Shown here: positions 1 to 7,845 of the stretch, piece by piece | How positions within the stretch are numbered: position 1 is the stretch's first letter | Layout of the letters: each line of letters opens with the position of its first letter | Assembly: GCA_965246925.1 (NCBI GenBank) | Contig: OZ251994.1 | Location: forward strand, 1,612,001-1,676,000 | Direction: 5' to 3' | Length of the DNA: 64,000 bases | From: JANPPS01 sp965246925 | Lineage (GTDB): Bacteria > Pseudomonadota > Alphaproteobacteria > Acetobacterales > Acetobacteraceae | Translations under genes and position numbers: made by a program | The notes under the pieces: generated by a model | The model's database searches: none | Seen by the model: only the letters and a program-made list of their open reading frames with translations | What the model was told of the DNA's origin: nothing

Positions 1-936
1 AAATCCCGTGGTGACCAGCAGTCCCAGAATGAGCGTCAGCACGATCGGCACCACCACGCGCCAGGTGCGGACGGCCAGCACCAGCCAGGCGATCACTAGA
101 ACGAGGCTGCCGATCAGCCCGGCCACCGCGCCCTGCGCCACGGTGGCAAACTCCTCATCCGAGAGCGCGACGGAGCCGGTGATGCGGACATGGGCGCGCC
201 CGGCCGCCACGAACTCCTGCTCCGCTGCCAGCGCGCGCAACCGGTCCGTGGCGCGCCCGCCGGGCTGGAGCGCGCCGTAATCCTGCACGGGCTGCGTCAG
301 CACGAAGCGGTAGGGGCCACCCAGCTCCGCCACCGGACCCGCCAGCAACTTTTGCCAAGAAAGCGGCGTCGGATGCCCGGCGGCCGCGTCCGCCAGCGCG
401 GTGTGGAATCCCTGGAGCGGCCCGGCGAAGCTGCTGAGGTCTTCCCCCCTTTCCGCCCCCATTCCCAGCAACGACAACGCGGCGCACAGGCCGCGGAGGC
501 TGGGATCGGCCGCGAGCTGACCCAGGAAGGGCTGCGCGTCGATGGTCTGGTCGAGCAAGCCCTGCAGCACCGGGCGGTCCAGCAGCAACAGGCCGTTCTG
601 ATCGAAGTACGGCGACGCGTCCGGGCGGCGCACGGCCTGGAAGGATTGCGGTTCGGCCGCCATGGCCCGCGCGAGGCCGGCGGCGGTGGCGTCCGCCTCT
701 TCGGGGGACGCCGCGTCGATCACGGCGACCAGCACGTCGCCATCCTGCGGAAACAACCGCTTCAACTCCGCCTCCCGCTGTTTCCACGGCAGGCTGGCGG
801 CGAACAGGGTGTCGGTGTCGGTGGTGACGCCCAGCTTGGCGATGGCGAGCCAGATGCAGAGCGCGCCGAGGACGAGGCCGCCCATGACGGTCGGCAGCGG
901 GCGGCGGGCGGCGGAGAGGACCAGACGGGGAAGCAT
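1..936 (-). CDS. hpnN: HpnN, hopanoid-associated RND/MMPL transporter (3' end off window)
   Basis: Inner-membrane RND-superfamily exporter. HpnN proteins of hopanoid producers move hopanoids from the inner to the outer membrane. The first 312 residues are visible and the frame stays open to the edge. A membrane segment at about residues 14-34 is followed by the TTDTDTLF stretch that opens the periplasmic porter domain in this family. A second hydrophobic block (AVAGLIGSLVLVIAWLVLA) begins the next membrane bundle near residue 270, before the edge. The ATG was chosen because it gives the usual short MLPRLV N-terminus directly before the first membrane helix. The gene is on the same strand as pobA upstream, separated by about 140 bp of repeat-rich DNA. 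Another hopanoid gene, hpnK, lies at the other end of the window. The family call is firm; the subfamily call rests on the N-terminal half only. Confidence 0.85.
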   Translation of the reverse strand, partial: MLPRLVLSAARRPLPTVMGGLVLGALCIWLAIAKLGVTTDTDTLFAASLPWKQREAELKRLFPQDGDVLVAVIDAASPEEADATAAGLARAMAAEPQSFQAVRRPDASPYFDQNGLLLLDRPVLQGLLDQTIDAQPFLGQLAADPSLRGLCAALSLLGMGAERGEDLSSFAGPLQGFHTALADAAAGHPTPLSWQKLLAGPVAELGGPYRFVLTQPVQDYGALQPGGRATDRLRALAAEQEFVAAGRAHVRITGSVALSDEEFATVAQGAVAGLIGSLVLVIAWLVLAVRTWRVVVPIVLTLILGLLVTTGF

Positions 937-970
937 TAGCGCGTGCCGTCTCTGCTTTTCGTTGCCCTAA

Positions 971-1052
971 CCTCAACCCACTCCCGGAGGGGGAGGGGGC
1001 GGATGTGCTTCTTGCTTCCCCCTCTCCCCCCGGAAGAGGGACGAAGTGAGGG
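971..1052. repeat. Degenerate copies of the G/C-rich palindromic repeat family
   Basis: Two diverged units lie in the gap between hpnN and pobA. The first reads ACTCCCGGAGGGGGAGGGGG. The second reads CTTCCCCCTCTCC...GGAAGAGGGACGAAGTGAGG. They resemble the better-preserved copies between rbfA and truB, and between ylxR and nusA, which have the core CCCTCTCCCGC/GCGGGAGAGGG followed by CGGGGTGAGGG. They do not form a clean terminator with a T-run. Confidence 0.5.
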
Positions 1053-1075
1053 AAACCACACGCGCGCCCAGGACA

Positions 1076-2221
1076 TCAGAATAACGGCAACCCTACATAG
1101 TTCTCCGCCAGCGTCGTCATCGCCGCCGGGGAGGTCGTGACGTAGTCGAGTTCCGCCAGCTGCACCCGCTGGTCGAAGTCGTTATGCGTGTCGAAGCGGT
1201 GCAGCATGCTGGTCATCCACCAGCTGAACCGCTGCACGCGCCAGATGCGGCGGAGGCAGGTGGCGCCATACGCCTGCAAGGCCGTGTCGTCGCCGCCGTG
1301 AAAATGCAAATGCAGCGCCCGGGCCAGCACTGCTACGTCGCCCACGGCCAGGTTCATGCCCTTGGCACCCGTGGGCGGCACGATATGCGCGGCGTCCCCG
1401 GTCAGGAATAGGCGCCCGGTTTGCATCGGCTCGGCCACGAAGCTGCGCATCGCGGTCACGCTCTGCTGTAGGATCGGCCCCTCGGGCAGGTCCTGGCCCA
1501 GCCGGGTGCGGAGTGCGGACCAGACGCGGTCCGCAGACCAGGCAGCCGCGTCCTCATCCGGCGCGCATTGCAGGTACATGCGGCTGATGGTGGGGCTGCG
1601 CATGCTCAGCAGGGCAAAGCCTTCGGCGTGGTTGGCGTAGATCAGCTCCTCCGAGGCGGGCGGTGTCTCGGCGAGGATGCCCAGCCAGCCGAACGGATAG
1701 ACCCGGTCATACACCTGCAGGCCGTCGATCCTACCCCGTGCCACGCCGTGAAATCCGTCGCAGCCGGCAACGATCTCGCACTCCAGCGTATGCTCCTCAC
1801 CATCATGCGTGTAGCCGATGGTGCGGTCATCGAGCCCGGTAACGGTAGCGCCGAAGACGATCCGGCCCTGTGCCGCAAGCCGGGCGGCGATCAGATCCTT
1901 CACGACCTCATGCTGGCCATAGACGGTGACGGCCTTGCCCGTAAGCGCATGAAAATCGATACGCCGGGTCTCACCGCCAAAGCGCATCAGACACCCCTCG
2001 TGCACCAAGCCTTCACGTTGCATACGCTCGCCGACCCCGGCCTCGATCAGCAAATCCCGCGTGCCCTGCTCCAGCACGCCGGCGCGGATGCGGGTTTCGA
2101 TATGGTCGCGGGTGCGCGATTCCAGCACGACGCTCTCGATCCCATCGAGGTGCAGCAGGTGCGAGAGCAACAGCCCGGCGGGCCCGGCGCCGATGATGCC
2201 GACGGTGGTCTTGGTGTGCAT
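1076..2221 (-). CDS. pobA: 4-hydroxybenzoate 3-monooxygenase
   Basis: FAD-dependent, NADPH-using aromatic hydroxylase that converts 4-hydroxybenzoate to protocatechuate in the cytoplasm. It is 381 residues; the family is usually about 390. Seen: the N-terminal dinucleotide fold GIIGAGPAGLLLS (residues 8-20), the RIRAGVLEQGT stretch typical of PobA (about 46-56), and the second FAD motif GDAAHIVPPTGAKGMNLAVG. The motif set and length match PobA rather than a general salicylate or phenol hydroxylase. No protocatechuate-ring cleavage (pca) gene and no pobR activator lie beside it, so the pathway must be completed elsewhere. The start is an ATG with the flavin motif a few residues in, as is usual. 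Confidence 0.92.
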   Translation of the reverse strand: MHTKTTVGIIGAGPAGLLLSHLLHLDGIESVVLESRTRDHIETRIRAGVLEQGTRDLLIEAGVGERMQREGLVHEGCLMRFGGETRRIDFHALTGKAVTVYGQHEVVKDLIAARLAAQGRIVFGATVTGLDDRTIGYTHDGEEHTLECEIVAGCDGFHGVARGRIDGLQVYDRVYPFGWLGILAETPPASEELIYANHAEGFALLSMRSPTISRMYLQCAPDEDAAAWSADRVWSALRTRLGQDLPEGPILQQSVTAMRSFVAEPMQTGRLFLTGDAAHIVPPTGAKGMNLAVGDVAVLARALHLHFHGGDDTALQAYGATCLRRIWRVQRFSWWMTSMLHRFDTHNDFDQRVQLAELDYVTTSPAAMTTLAENYVGLPLF

Positions 2222-2260
2222 AGGCCAGATGTAACCCAGCGCCGCAATGGCGCAATGCTC

Positions 2261-3040
2261 TTAAGGGGAGGAGCAGCCCTTCAGGGTGACCGACCCCGCC
2301 CCGTCCCCCAACGTCTCATGCGCCTCGATCGTGAGACGGCGCAGCATGCCGGCCTCCACGGTCGCGGTGGCCGAAGATCCGGTGCCGATGGCCGGGTGGC
2401 GGAGCGGCATGCTCCAGGTATTGCCCTGACGCGTGAGCGCCTCCGTCACCAGGGCGTCATGCTTGAATCCGGGCAGGAATACCGGGACCGTGGACGTATC
2501 CAGCGGCAGGAACCGGACCCAGTAGAAGGCAAGGGCCAGCGGGGTGCGGACCGCTGGGTTAGGATGCAACAAGTCCAGATCGGGGCGGCGCTCCGGGGGC
2601 GCGGCACTGAAGCCGGGTAGCCAATCCCGTCCAAAGGCGGTGGTGGGCCAATTGGCGGCGAAGCTCGGGTAGCGGGCGCGGAAGTCGCGGATGCGCTTGG
2701 CCTGCGCCCGGCTGGCCATGAGGCCGGCGGGGTCCGGCTGGAACACGTCCCATTGCTGCCGGCTGACCTCGCCATTCACCAAGTAGCGCCCGTTGGTGGC
2801 GATGCTGAGCAGCACGCCGTTCCGCCAGGTGGTGATCTCGTCCCCTAAATATTCCACATCCCATAGACGCCACGGCGACGCCGTTAGGCGTCCCGTGACG
2901 CGGAGCGTGAGCACGCCGCCCACGGTGTTAGCCTCCGTGCGGACGCTGGCATGGCCGCGGTAGTCGGTGTCGCCCTCGTAGGTGCAAATTTCCGCCTGCG
3001 CCGGGGCGGCCAGCAAAGCCAGCAGCAACCAGCGTTTCAC
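2261..3040 (-). CDS. Exported protein of unknown function (DUF6134-like?)
   Basis: A 259-residue protein with a clear Sec signal peptide (KRWLLLALLAAPAQA) and probable cleavage after AQA, so periplasmic. The mature part is beta-rich, with stretches such as TTWRNGVLLSIATNGRYLV that weakly recall the DUF6134 family; this resemblance is from memory and unverified. The chosen start is a GTG whose GTGA overlaps the stop codon of the upstream ureohydrolase gene, which implies translational coupling. An in-frame start farther upstream would lie inside the ureohydrolase gene and remove the signal peptide from the N-terminus. No catalytic motif was recognised. Confidence 0.7.
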   Translation of the reverse strand: MKRWLLLALLAAPAQAEICTYEGDTDYRGHASVRTEANTVGGVLTLRVTGRLTASPWRLWDVEYLGDEITTWRNGVLLSIATNGRYLVNGEVSRQQWDVFQPDPAGLMASRAQAKRIRDFRARYPSFAANWPTTAFGRDWLPGFSAAPPERRPDLDLLHPNPAVRTPLALAFYWVRFLPLDTSTVPVFLPGFKHDALVTEALTRQGNTWSMPLRHPAIGTGSSATATVEAGMLRRLTIEAHETLGDGAGSVTLKGCSSP

Positions 3041-4011
3041 CCCCGCGCCACCCGCGCCGCGGCCACGACGCACAGGATTTCGAACAGGATCGACGCGCCA
3101 TGGAATGCCGTGAGCCCGCCCACGTCGAACGGTGGCGAGACCTCCACCAGGTCGGCACCCACCACGTCCAACCCCATCAGCCCGCGGACGATCCGCTGCG
3201 CCTCGATGGTGCTCAGCCCGCCCATCTCCGGCGTGCCGGTGCCGGGCGCATACACGGGGTCCAGGCTGTCGATGTCGAAGGACAGGTAGCACGGGCCGGT
3301 ACCCACCACCCGCCGTGCCTCTTCGACGGCCCAGCGCCAGCCGCGGTCATGCAGCTCCTCCATCGGCATCACCCGCATGCCGCTCTCTTCGCTGAACTGC
3401 CACAGGCTGCCGGGCACTGTGCTGGTGCCGCGAAGACCGATCTGGATGACGCGGGTGGGGTCCAGCAGTCCGTCCTCCACCGCCCGGCGGAACGGGGTGC
3501 CGTGCTGGAACTTGCTGCCCATGTAGTCGTCGCCGGTGTCGCCATGCGCGTCGATATGCACCATGCCGATCGGACCCTTGTGCGCCACCGCGCGCAGGAT
3601 GGGCCAAGCGATGGAGTGGTCGCCGCCGACGGTGATGGGCGTGACGCCAGCCGTGACGATTTGGTGATAATAGGTCTCGATCTCCTGGAGCGCGCCGCGC
3701 AGCTCGTACGGACGCTCGATCCAGCAATCGCCGAGGTCCCGCACCCGGCAGTCCCGGAACGGCTCGGCGCCGGTGCTGGCGTTGATGGGGCGGAGCAGGC
3801 TGGACTGGTTGCGGACCTCGCGCGGGCCATGCCGGGCGCCGGGGCGGTTGGTGACGCCGCCGTCGAACGGGACGCCGATCAGGCCGATATCGGCCTCGGT
3901 CAGGTCCTGCGTGTACGGGGCACGGAAGAAGGTCGGGATGCCGGTATAGCGCGGCCGGGTCTGGGCGCTGGACATGGCGGGGTAGTGCTGGGCGGGTTTC
4001 AGATCTGACAT
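3037..4011 (-). CDS. Agmatinase/arginase-family ureohydrolase
   Basis: A 324-residue binuclear-manganese amidinohydrolase. The family releases urea from agmatine, guanidinobutyrate or related guanidino compounds. All metal-binding blocks are visible: GGDHSIAWPI, HIDAHGDTGDDY and SFDIDSLDPVYAPGTGTPE, followed by GGLSTIEAQRIVRG. The N-terminal part (GIPTFFRAPY...GVPFDGGVTNRPGARHGPREVR) is the agmatinase/guanidinobutyrase type rather than arginase. The substrate cannot be fixed from sequence alone. The ATG giving MSDLKPAQHY was chosen; an upstream extension of about 74 residues would be low-complexity and would run into the lipoprotein gene. It overlaps the exported-protein gene downstream by 4 bp. 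Confidence 0.88.
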   Translation of the reverse strand: MSDLKPAQHYPAMSSAQTRPRYTGIPTFFRAPYTQDLTEADIGLIGVPFDGGVTNRPGARHGPREVRNQSSLLRPINASTGAEPFRDCRVRDLGDCWIERPYELRGALQEIETYYHQIVTAGVTPITVGGDHSIAWPILRAVAHKGPIGMVHIDAHGDTGDDYMGSKFQHGTPFRRAVEDGLLDPTRVIQIGLRGTSTVPGSLWQFSEESGMRVMPMEELHDRGWRWAVEEARRVVGTGPCYLSFDIDSLDPVYAPGTGTPEMGGLSTIEAQRIVRGLMGLDVVGADLVEVSPPFDVGGLTAFHGASILFEILCVVAAARVARG

Positions 4012-4069
4012 GGGGGGCCCGCTATCACATTCCCGCCGAACGCACGACCTTGGGCCGTCCGACGTCTGA

Positions 4070-4294
4070 CTAAGGTCGTCCCACGGTCGCAACGGATGGG
4101 GGTTGGCGGTAGTAGGATTTGGATTGAGGGTCCTCGTAGTAGCGGTATCGCTGCAGGACTTCCTCGCGTCCGGACCGCGGCGGCGACCCGGCATTGGGAT
4201 AGCGGCCGGGGTCCTGGACGAACTTCCCGTCATACGGGCTGCATGCTGTAACCGCGGCTAGAAGCGACAGAGGCAGAAATCTATTGCAGGACAC
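4070..4294 (-). CDS. Small lipoprotein of unknown function
   Basis: About 74 residues if translation starts at the GTG giving VSCNRFLPLSLLAAVTAC. The N-terminus is a lipoprotein signal with lipobox V-T-A-C. The mature part is short, hydrophilic and rich in Tyr, Arg and Pro (YDGKFVQDPGRYP, RYRYYEDP). It lies just after hisA, overlapping its end by a few bases if this start is right, where hisF would often be found. Function unknown. The start is uncertain because an upstream in-frame ATG exists inside hisA. Confidence 0.55.
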   Translation of the reverse strand: MSCNRFLPLSLLAAVTACSPYDGKFVQDPGRYPNAGSPPRSGREEVLQRYRYYEDPQSKSYYRQPPSVATVGRP

Positions 4295-4298
4295 CGCG

Positions 4299-5039
4299 TC
4301 AGCCAGCCAGCAACGCCAGCGCGGCGCGGGGTTCGATCCGGCCATCGTAGAGGGCGCGGCCGATGATGACGCCTTCGACCGTGCCGTCCAGGCCCTGGAC
4401 GCGGTGCTTCAGCGCCGCCAGGTCGTCCAGCTTGCCGACACCGCCGCTGGCGATGATGGGGACTTGGACCGAGCCGGCTAGGGCCAGGGTTTGATCTAGA
4501 TTGAGGCCGGTCATCATGCCGTCCCGGCCGATATCGGTGTAGATGATCGCGACCACGCCCGCGTCCTCGAACTGCAAGGCGAGTTCGAGCGCGGTCATAT
4601 CGACCTCCTCGGCCCAGCCTTGGGTCGCGACCATACCGTTCTTGGCGTCGATGCCGACCGCGATCTTGCCGGGAAAGGCGCGGCAAGCGTCGCGGACCAG
4701 GCCCGGGTTCTCGACGGCCGCGCTACCGAGAATGACGCGGGTGACCCCAGCCTCGACCCAATGTTCGATCGATGCCATGGTGCGGATGCCGCCGCCCAGC
4801 TGCACCGGGACGGTGGCGGCCGCGAGGATGGCGTCGACCGCCGGGCCGTTCATGGATTTGCCGGCGAACGCGCCGTTCAGGTCCACCACGTGCAGCCACC
4901 GGCAGCCTGCGTCCTGCCACGCCTGGGCCTGGGCGCCGGGATTGCTGGAATACACCGTAGCGTCCGCCATCTCACCCCGGCGCAGGCGAACGCACTGGCC
5001 GTCCTTCAGGTCGATCGCCGGATACAGGGTAAGGCTCAT
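4299..5039 (-). CDS. hisA: HisA, phosphoribosylformimino-AICAR-P isomerase
   Basis: A 246-residue TIM-barrel isomerase that converts ProFAR to PRFAR in histidine biosynthesis. Diagnostic stretches are LYPAIDLKDGQCVRL at the N-terminus (catalytic Asp in AIDLK), VQLGGGIRTM, RVILGSAAVENP and the C-terminal IASGGVGKLDDL with GVIIGRALYDGRI. It starts with an ATG overlapping the stop of the preceding acetyltransferase gene (ATGA), so it is translated as part of the hisB-to-hisA operon. The next gene downstream is a lipoprotein, not hisF. Confidence 0.95.
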   Translation of the reverse strand: MSLTLYPAIDLKDGQCVRLRRGEMADATVYSSNPGAQAQAWQDAGCRWLHVVDLNGAFAGKSMNGPAVDAILAAATVPVQLGGGIRTMASIEHWVEAGVTRVILGSAAVENPGLVRDACRAFPGKIAVGIDAKNGMVATQGWAEEVDMTALELALQFEDAGVVAIIYTDIGRDGMMTGLNLDQTLALAGSVQVPIIASGGVGKLDDLAALKHRVQGLDGTVEGVIIGRALYDGRIEPRAALALLAG

Positions 5040-5581
5040 GCTTTCGGGTCCCGCTGCAACAGCTTGGTATAGTATAGGCCACGCACGGTCTTGCCGCCAA
5101 CGCGGGCGTAGGCCGGATGCTCGCCCCAGCGGTGGTAGCCCAGCCGCTCGTAGAGGTTGATCGCTGCCTCCTGGGTTTCACGGACATCGAGGTTGAGGAC
5201 TTGGTAGCCGAGGGCCCGCGCCCCGTCCTCGACCCGCTGCGTCATCAGCCGCGCCAGGCCGTGGCCGCGGGCGTAGGGGGCGATGAAGGCGTGCATGAGG
5301 GTGGCGGCGAACGCCTGCGCCTCGTTGTTGCGGGGCGGCCTGACCAGCTGCGCGGAGCCCACGATCACGCCGTCCAGCCGGCCGATGAACAACTCCCGCT
5401 CCGGCACCAGCAGGACGCCGCGGAAATAGCTTTCGAGCGGCAGGCGGCCCGGCGATTTGACCCAGCCGAAGCCACCGCCCTCGATGATGGCCGCGTCCGC
5501 CGCCTCGCACAGGGCCTGCAGGTCGTCGTCTTCCAGTTCACCCGCGCGCTCCACCAGCAAGGTGTGGGTGTAGGAATCCAC
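5036..5581 (-). CDS. GNAT-family N-acetyltransferase inside the his operon
   Basis: A 181-residue protein with the GNAT fold. The acetyl-CoA pyrophosphate-binding loop is visible as YARGHGLARLMTQRVEDGAR (about residues 103-122), followed by LNLDVRETQEAAINLYERLGY, a typical motif-B end. The acceptor substrate is unknown. The GTG start overlaps the TAG of hisH by one base and its stop overlaps the ATG of hisA, so it is co-translated with histidine genes. No known histidine step needs an acetyltransferase, so it is probably a passenger or a regulatory or protective enzyme. Confidence 0.8.
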   Translation of the reverse strand: MDSYTHTLLVERAGELEDDDLQALCEAADAAIIEGGGFGWVKSPGRLPLESYFRGVLLVPERELFIGRLDGVIVGSAQLVRPPRNNEAQAFAATLMHAFIAPYARGHGLARLMTQRVEDGARALGYQVLNLDVRETQEAAINLYERLGYHRWGEHPAYARVGGKTVRGLYYTKLLQRDPKA

Positions 5582-6213
5582 TAGGGGGTCCAGCGGAGGA
5601 AGTTGGCCAGCAGGCGCAGGCCGACCTCCTGGCTCTTTTCCACGTGGAACTGCGTGCCGGCGCGGCAGCCGCGGGCGACGATGGCGGGGACGGGGCCGCC
5701 GTACTCCGTGGTGGCCAGCACGTCCGTGCCGTTGCCGCGGAGCGCGTAGCTGTGCACGAAATAGGTATGCTCGCCGGGCATGATCCCCTCCAGCAAGGGA
5801 TGAACGCCGGGGGTGAAGTGCAGTTCGTTCCAGCCCATCTGCGGCAGGCGGAGGCCGGGCGGGTCCATGGCGGCGATCTCGCCCTGGATCCAGCCGAAGC
5901 CCGGCGTCGTCACATGCTCGAGCCCCCGCCCGGCCATCAGCTGCATGCCGACGCAGATACCGAGGAAGGGGCGGCCGGCCGCACCGCTGGCCTCGATGGC
6001 GTCCTGCATGCCGGGAATGGCTTGCAGGCCATGCATGCAGTCGCGGAATGCGCCTTGGCCGGGCAGCACTACCCGGTCGGCGGCGCGGACCTGGGTGGGG
6101 TCGGCGGTGATGGCGACCTCGGCCTCGATCCCGGCCCGTCCGGCCGCAACCTGGAGCGCGCGGGCGGCGGAGGCGAGGTTGCCGCTGCCGTAATCGACGA
6201 CGGCGATCTTCAT
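5581..6213 (-). CDS. hisH: HisH, glutamine amidotransferase subunit of IGP synthase
   Basis: A 210-residue class I glutamine amidotransferase that supplies ammonia to HisF. Seen: KIAVVDYGSGNLASAARAL at the N-terminus, the nucleophile block LGICVGMQLM with the catalytic Cys, and the C-terminal GCRAGTQFHVEKSQEVG carrying the His-x-Glu pair. The ATG directly before KIAVVDYG was chosen over an in-frame start 27 bases upstream that adds an Arg-rich tail. Its synthase partner HisF is not encoded in this window. Confidence 0.94.
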   Translation of the reverse strand: MKIAVVDYGSGNLASAARALQVAAGRAGIEAEVAITADPTQVRAADRVVLPGQGAFRDCMHGLQAIPGMQDAIEASGAAGRPFLGICVGMQLMAGRGLEHVTTPGFGWIQGEIAAMDPPGLRLPQMGWNELHFTPGVHPLLEGIMPGEHTYFVHSYALRGNGTDVLATTEYGGPVPAIVARGCRAGTQFHVEKSQEVGLRLLANFLRWTP

Positions 6214-6232
6214 AGCGCGTGCCCGGCGCGCA

Positions 6233-6601
6233 TCAGCCAAGGCGCTCGGCGAAGCGTTGCGCGAGATCGGGGCGGGCGCTGAGCAGGCGAACGAGCGCGC
6301 TGTCTTCGTCCCGGGCGGCCACGACCTCCGCCATGGTGTAGCCGCGGCGGGCTAGGCTCCAGCGGAGCGCGTCCGGGCCCAGCAGGCCGGTTAGCACGGC
6401 GAAGCCCAGGGCGAACACGCCGGACAAATGCGGCGCGGCACGTCCGGCCACCAGCGTCAGCGCGAGCAGGATAAGGCCGGGTATCCAGGCCCGCTTGGCC
6501 AGCAGCCATAACGGCCCGAACACGGCGGCCGGCCAGCTCCAGCCCTCGCGCACCAGCACCGGCAGGCTGTCATGCCGAAGGTGCGCCGTGTAGATCTTCA
6601 T
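6233..6601 (-). CDS. DUF2628 small membrane protein
   Basis: A 122-residue protein with the DUF2628 pattern: a short polar N-terminus, then REGWSWPAAVFGPLWLLAKR, and two hydrophobic spans at about residues 44-56 and 65-80. Probably inner-membrane. The C-terminus is polar (ARPDLAQRFAERLG). The ATG start overlaps the hisB stop (ATGA), so it belongs to the his operon. Function is unknown for the family. Confidence 0.72.
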   Translation of the reverse strand: MKIYTAHLRHDSLPVLVREGWSWPAAVFGPLWLLAKRAWIPGLILLALTLVAGRAAPHLSGVFALGFAVLTGLLGPDALRWSLARRGYTMAEVVAARDEDSALVRLLSARPDLAQRFAERLG

Positions 6602-7188
6602 AGCGCGCCCTTCGTGCTGGGGATGGCATTGGCGGCGCGCGGGTCCGGCTCCACAGCCATGCGGAGCGCGCGGGCGACGGCCTTGAAGCACGCTTCGGCG
6701 ATGTGATGCGCGTTGCTGCCTGCGAGCTGCCGGACATGCAGGTTCAACAGGCCGTTCATGGCGAAGGCGCGGAAGAACTCCTGGAACAATTCGGTGTCCA
6801 TCTCGCCGATCTTGTCACGCGGGAATACCGGATCCCAGGCGAGGAAGGCGCGTCCGGACAGGTCGAGTGCGGCGTCCACCAGCGCCTCGTCCATCGGCAC
6901 GACGGCGTGGCCGTAGCGGGTGATGCCGCGCTTGTCGCCTACCGCTCGCACCAACGCCTGACCGAGCACGATGCCGGTGTCTTCGGTGGTGTGATGGAAA
7001 TCGATGTGCAGGTCGCCCTTGGCCACCACCGTAAGGTCGCACATCGAGTGCCGGGCGAACGCGGTCAGCATATGGTCGAGGAAGCCGATGCCGGTCTCGA
7101 TCCGCGCGTGGCCGGTCCCGTCCAGGTTGAGCGTCAGCTCGATATGCGTCTCGGACGTGGCACGGGTGATTGTGGCGGAGCGGGTCAT
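6598..7188 (-). CDS. hisB: HisB, imidazoleglycerol-phosphate dehydratase
   Basis: A 196-residue stand-alone dehydratase of the type lacking the N-terminal phosphatase domain, converting IGP to imidazole-acetol phosphate. The manganese-binding repeats are visible: FLDHMLTAFARHS, HIDFHHTTEDTGIVLGQAL, and the second half HHIAEACFKAVARALRMAV. The ATG giving MTRSATITR was chosen; an upstream in-frame start adds only eight residues. It is divergent from hslV, an arrangement common in Alphaproteobacteria, so the 83 bp between them should contain both promoters. Confidence 0.95.
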   Translation of the reverse strand: MTRSATITRATSETHIELTLNLDGTGHARIETGIGFLDHMLTAFARHSMCDLTVVAKGDLHIDFHHTTEDTGIVLGQALVRAVGDKRGITRYGHAVVPMDEALVDAALDLSGRAFLAWDPVFPRDKIGEMDTELFQEFFRAFAMNGLLNLHVRQLAGSNAHHIAEACFKAVARALRMAVEPDPRAANAIPSTKGAL

Positions 7189-7271
7189 GCGCGGACACCT
7201 ACCCCAACACATGGCCGGGGGGAACAGGCGCTAATTGCCTATATCTTGTGCATGCGTAAGGCGGCTCCCAA

Positions 7272-7844
7272 ATGAAGGTCATGATGCAGACAGAGAACCC
7301 ATACGATCCGGTCGGCTGGCACGGGACGACCATTCTATGCGTCCGGCGGGATGGCACGGTGGCGATGGCGGGCGACGGGCAGGTGACGCTCGGTCAGACC
7401 GTCATCAAGGGCAACGCCCGCAAGGTGCGGCGCATCGGCACCGGCGGTGCGGTGCTGGCCGGGTTCGCCGGGGCGACTGCGGACGCGTTCACCTTGCTGG
7501 AACGGCTGGAGGCCAAGCTCGAGCGGTTTCCCAATCAGCTTGAGCGGGCCTGCGTCGAGCTGGCGAAGGACTGGCGCACCGACCGGTATCTGCGCCGGCT
7601 CGAGGCGATGATGGCCGTGGCCGACCACGCGCACAGCTATACCTTAACCGGCAATGGCGACGTGCTGGAGCCGGAGGATGGGGTGATCGCCATCGGCTCG
7701 GGCGGCAACTACGCGCTGTCCGCCGCGCGGGCGCTGATGACCGTGGACGGCATCGGGGCGGAGGAGGTGGCGCGCCGGGCCATGAAGATCGCCGCCGATA
7801 TCTGTGTTTACACCAACCATTCCGTGATCGTGGAAACCCTCTGA
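7272..7844 (+). CDS. hslV: HslV (ClpQ), protease subunit of HslUV
   Basis: A 190-residue N-terminal-threonine peptidase of the two-ring HslUV protease. The propeptide ends in HG and the catalytic Thr is the first Thr of HGTTILCVRR (residue 19). The proteasome-like GDGQVTLGQTVIKGNARKVRRI, AGFAGATADAFTLLERLE and IAIGSGGNYALSAARAL blocks are all present. Two more in-frame ATGs follow closely (residues 4 and 5), so the true propeptide may be a few residues shorter. It is one base from hslU, and the two are translated as a unit. Confidence 0.96.
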   Translation: MKVMMQTENPYDPVGWHGTTILCVRRDGTVAMAGDGQVTLGQTVIKGNARKVRRIGTGGAVLAGFAGATADAFTLLERLEAKLERFPNQLERACVELAKDWRTDRYLRRLEAMMAVADHAHSYTLTGNGDVLEPEDGVIAIGSGGNYALSAARALMTVDGIGAEEVARRAMKIAADICVYTNHSVIVETL

Positions 7845-7845
7845 T

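Noticed and set aside
155..976. A 273-codon minus-strand frame at the left edge
   Set aside because: Arg/His/Gly-rich shadow. The neighbouring minus frame encodes a convincing HpnN protein.
7189..7271. Heat-shock (sigma-32) promoter before hslV
   Set aside because: CCTATAT resembles part of a -10 box, but no CTTG-type -35 box lies at the right distance.
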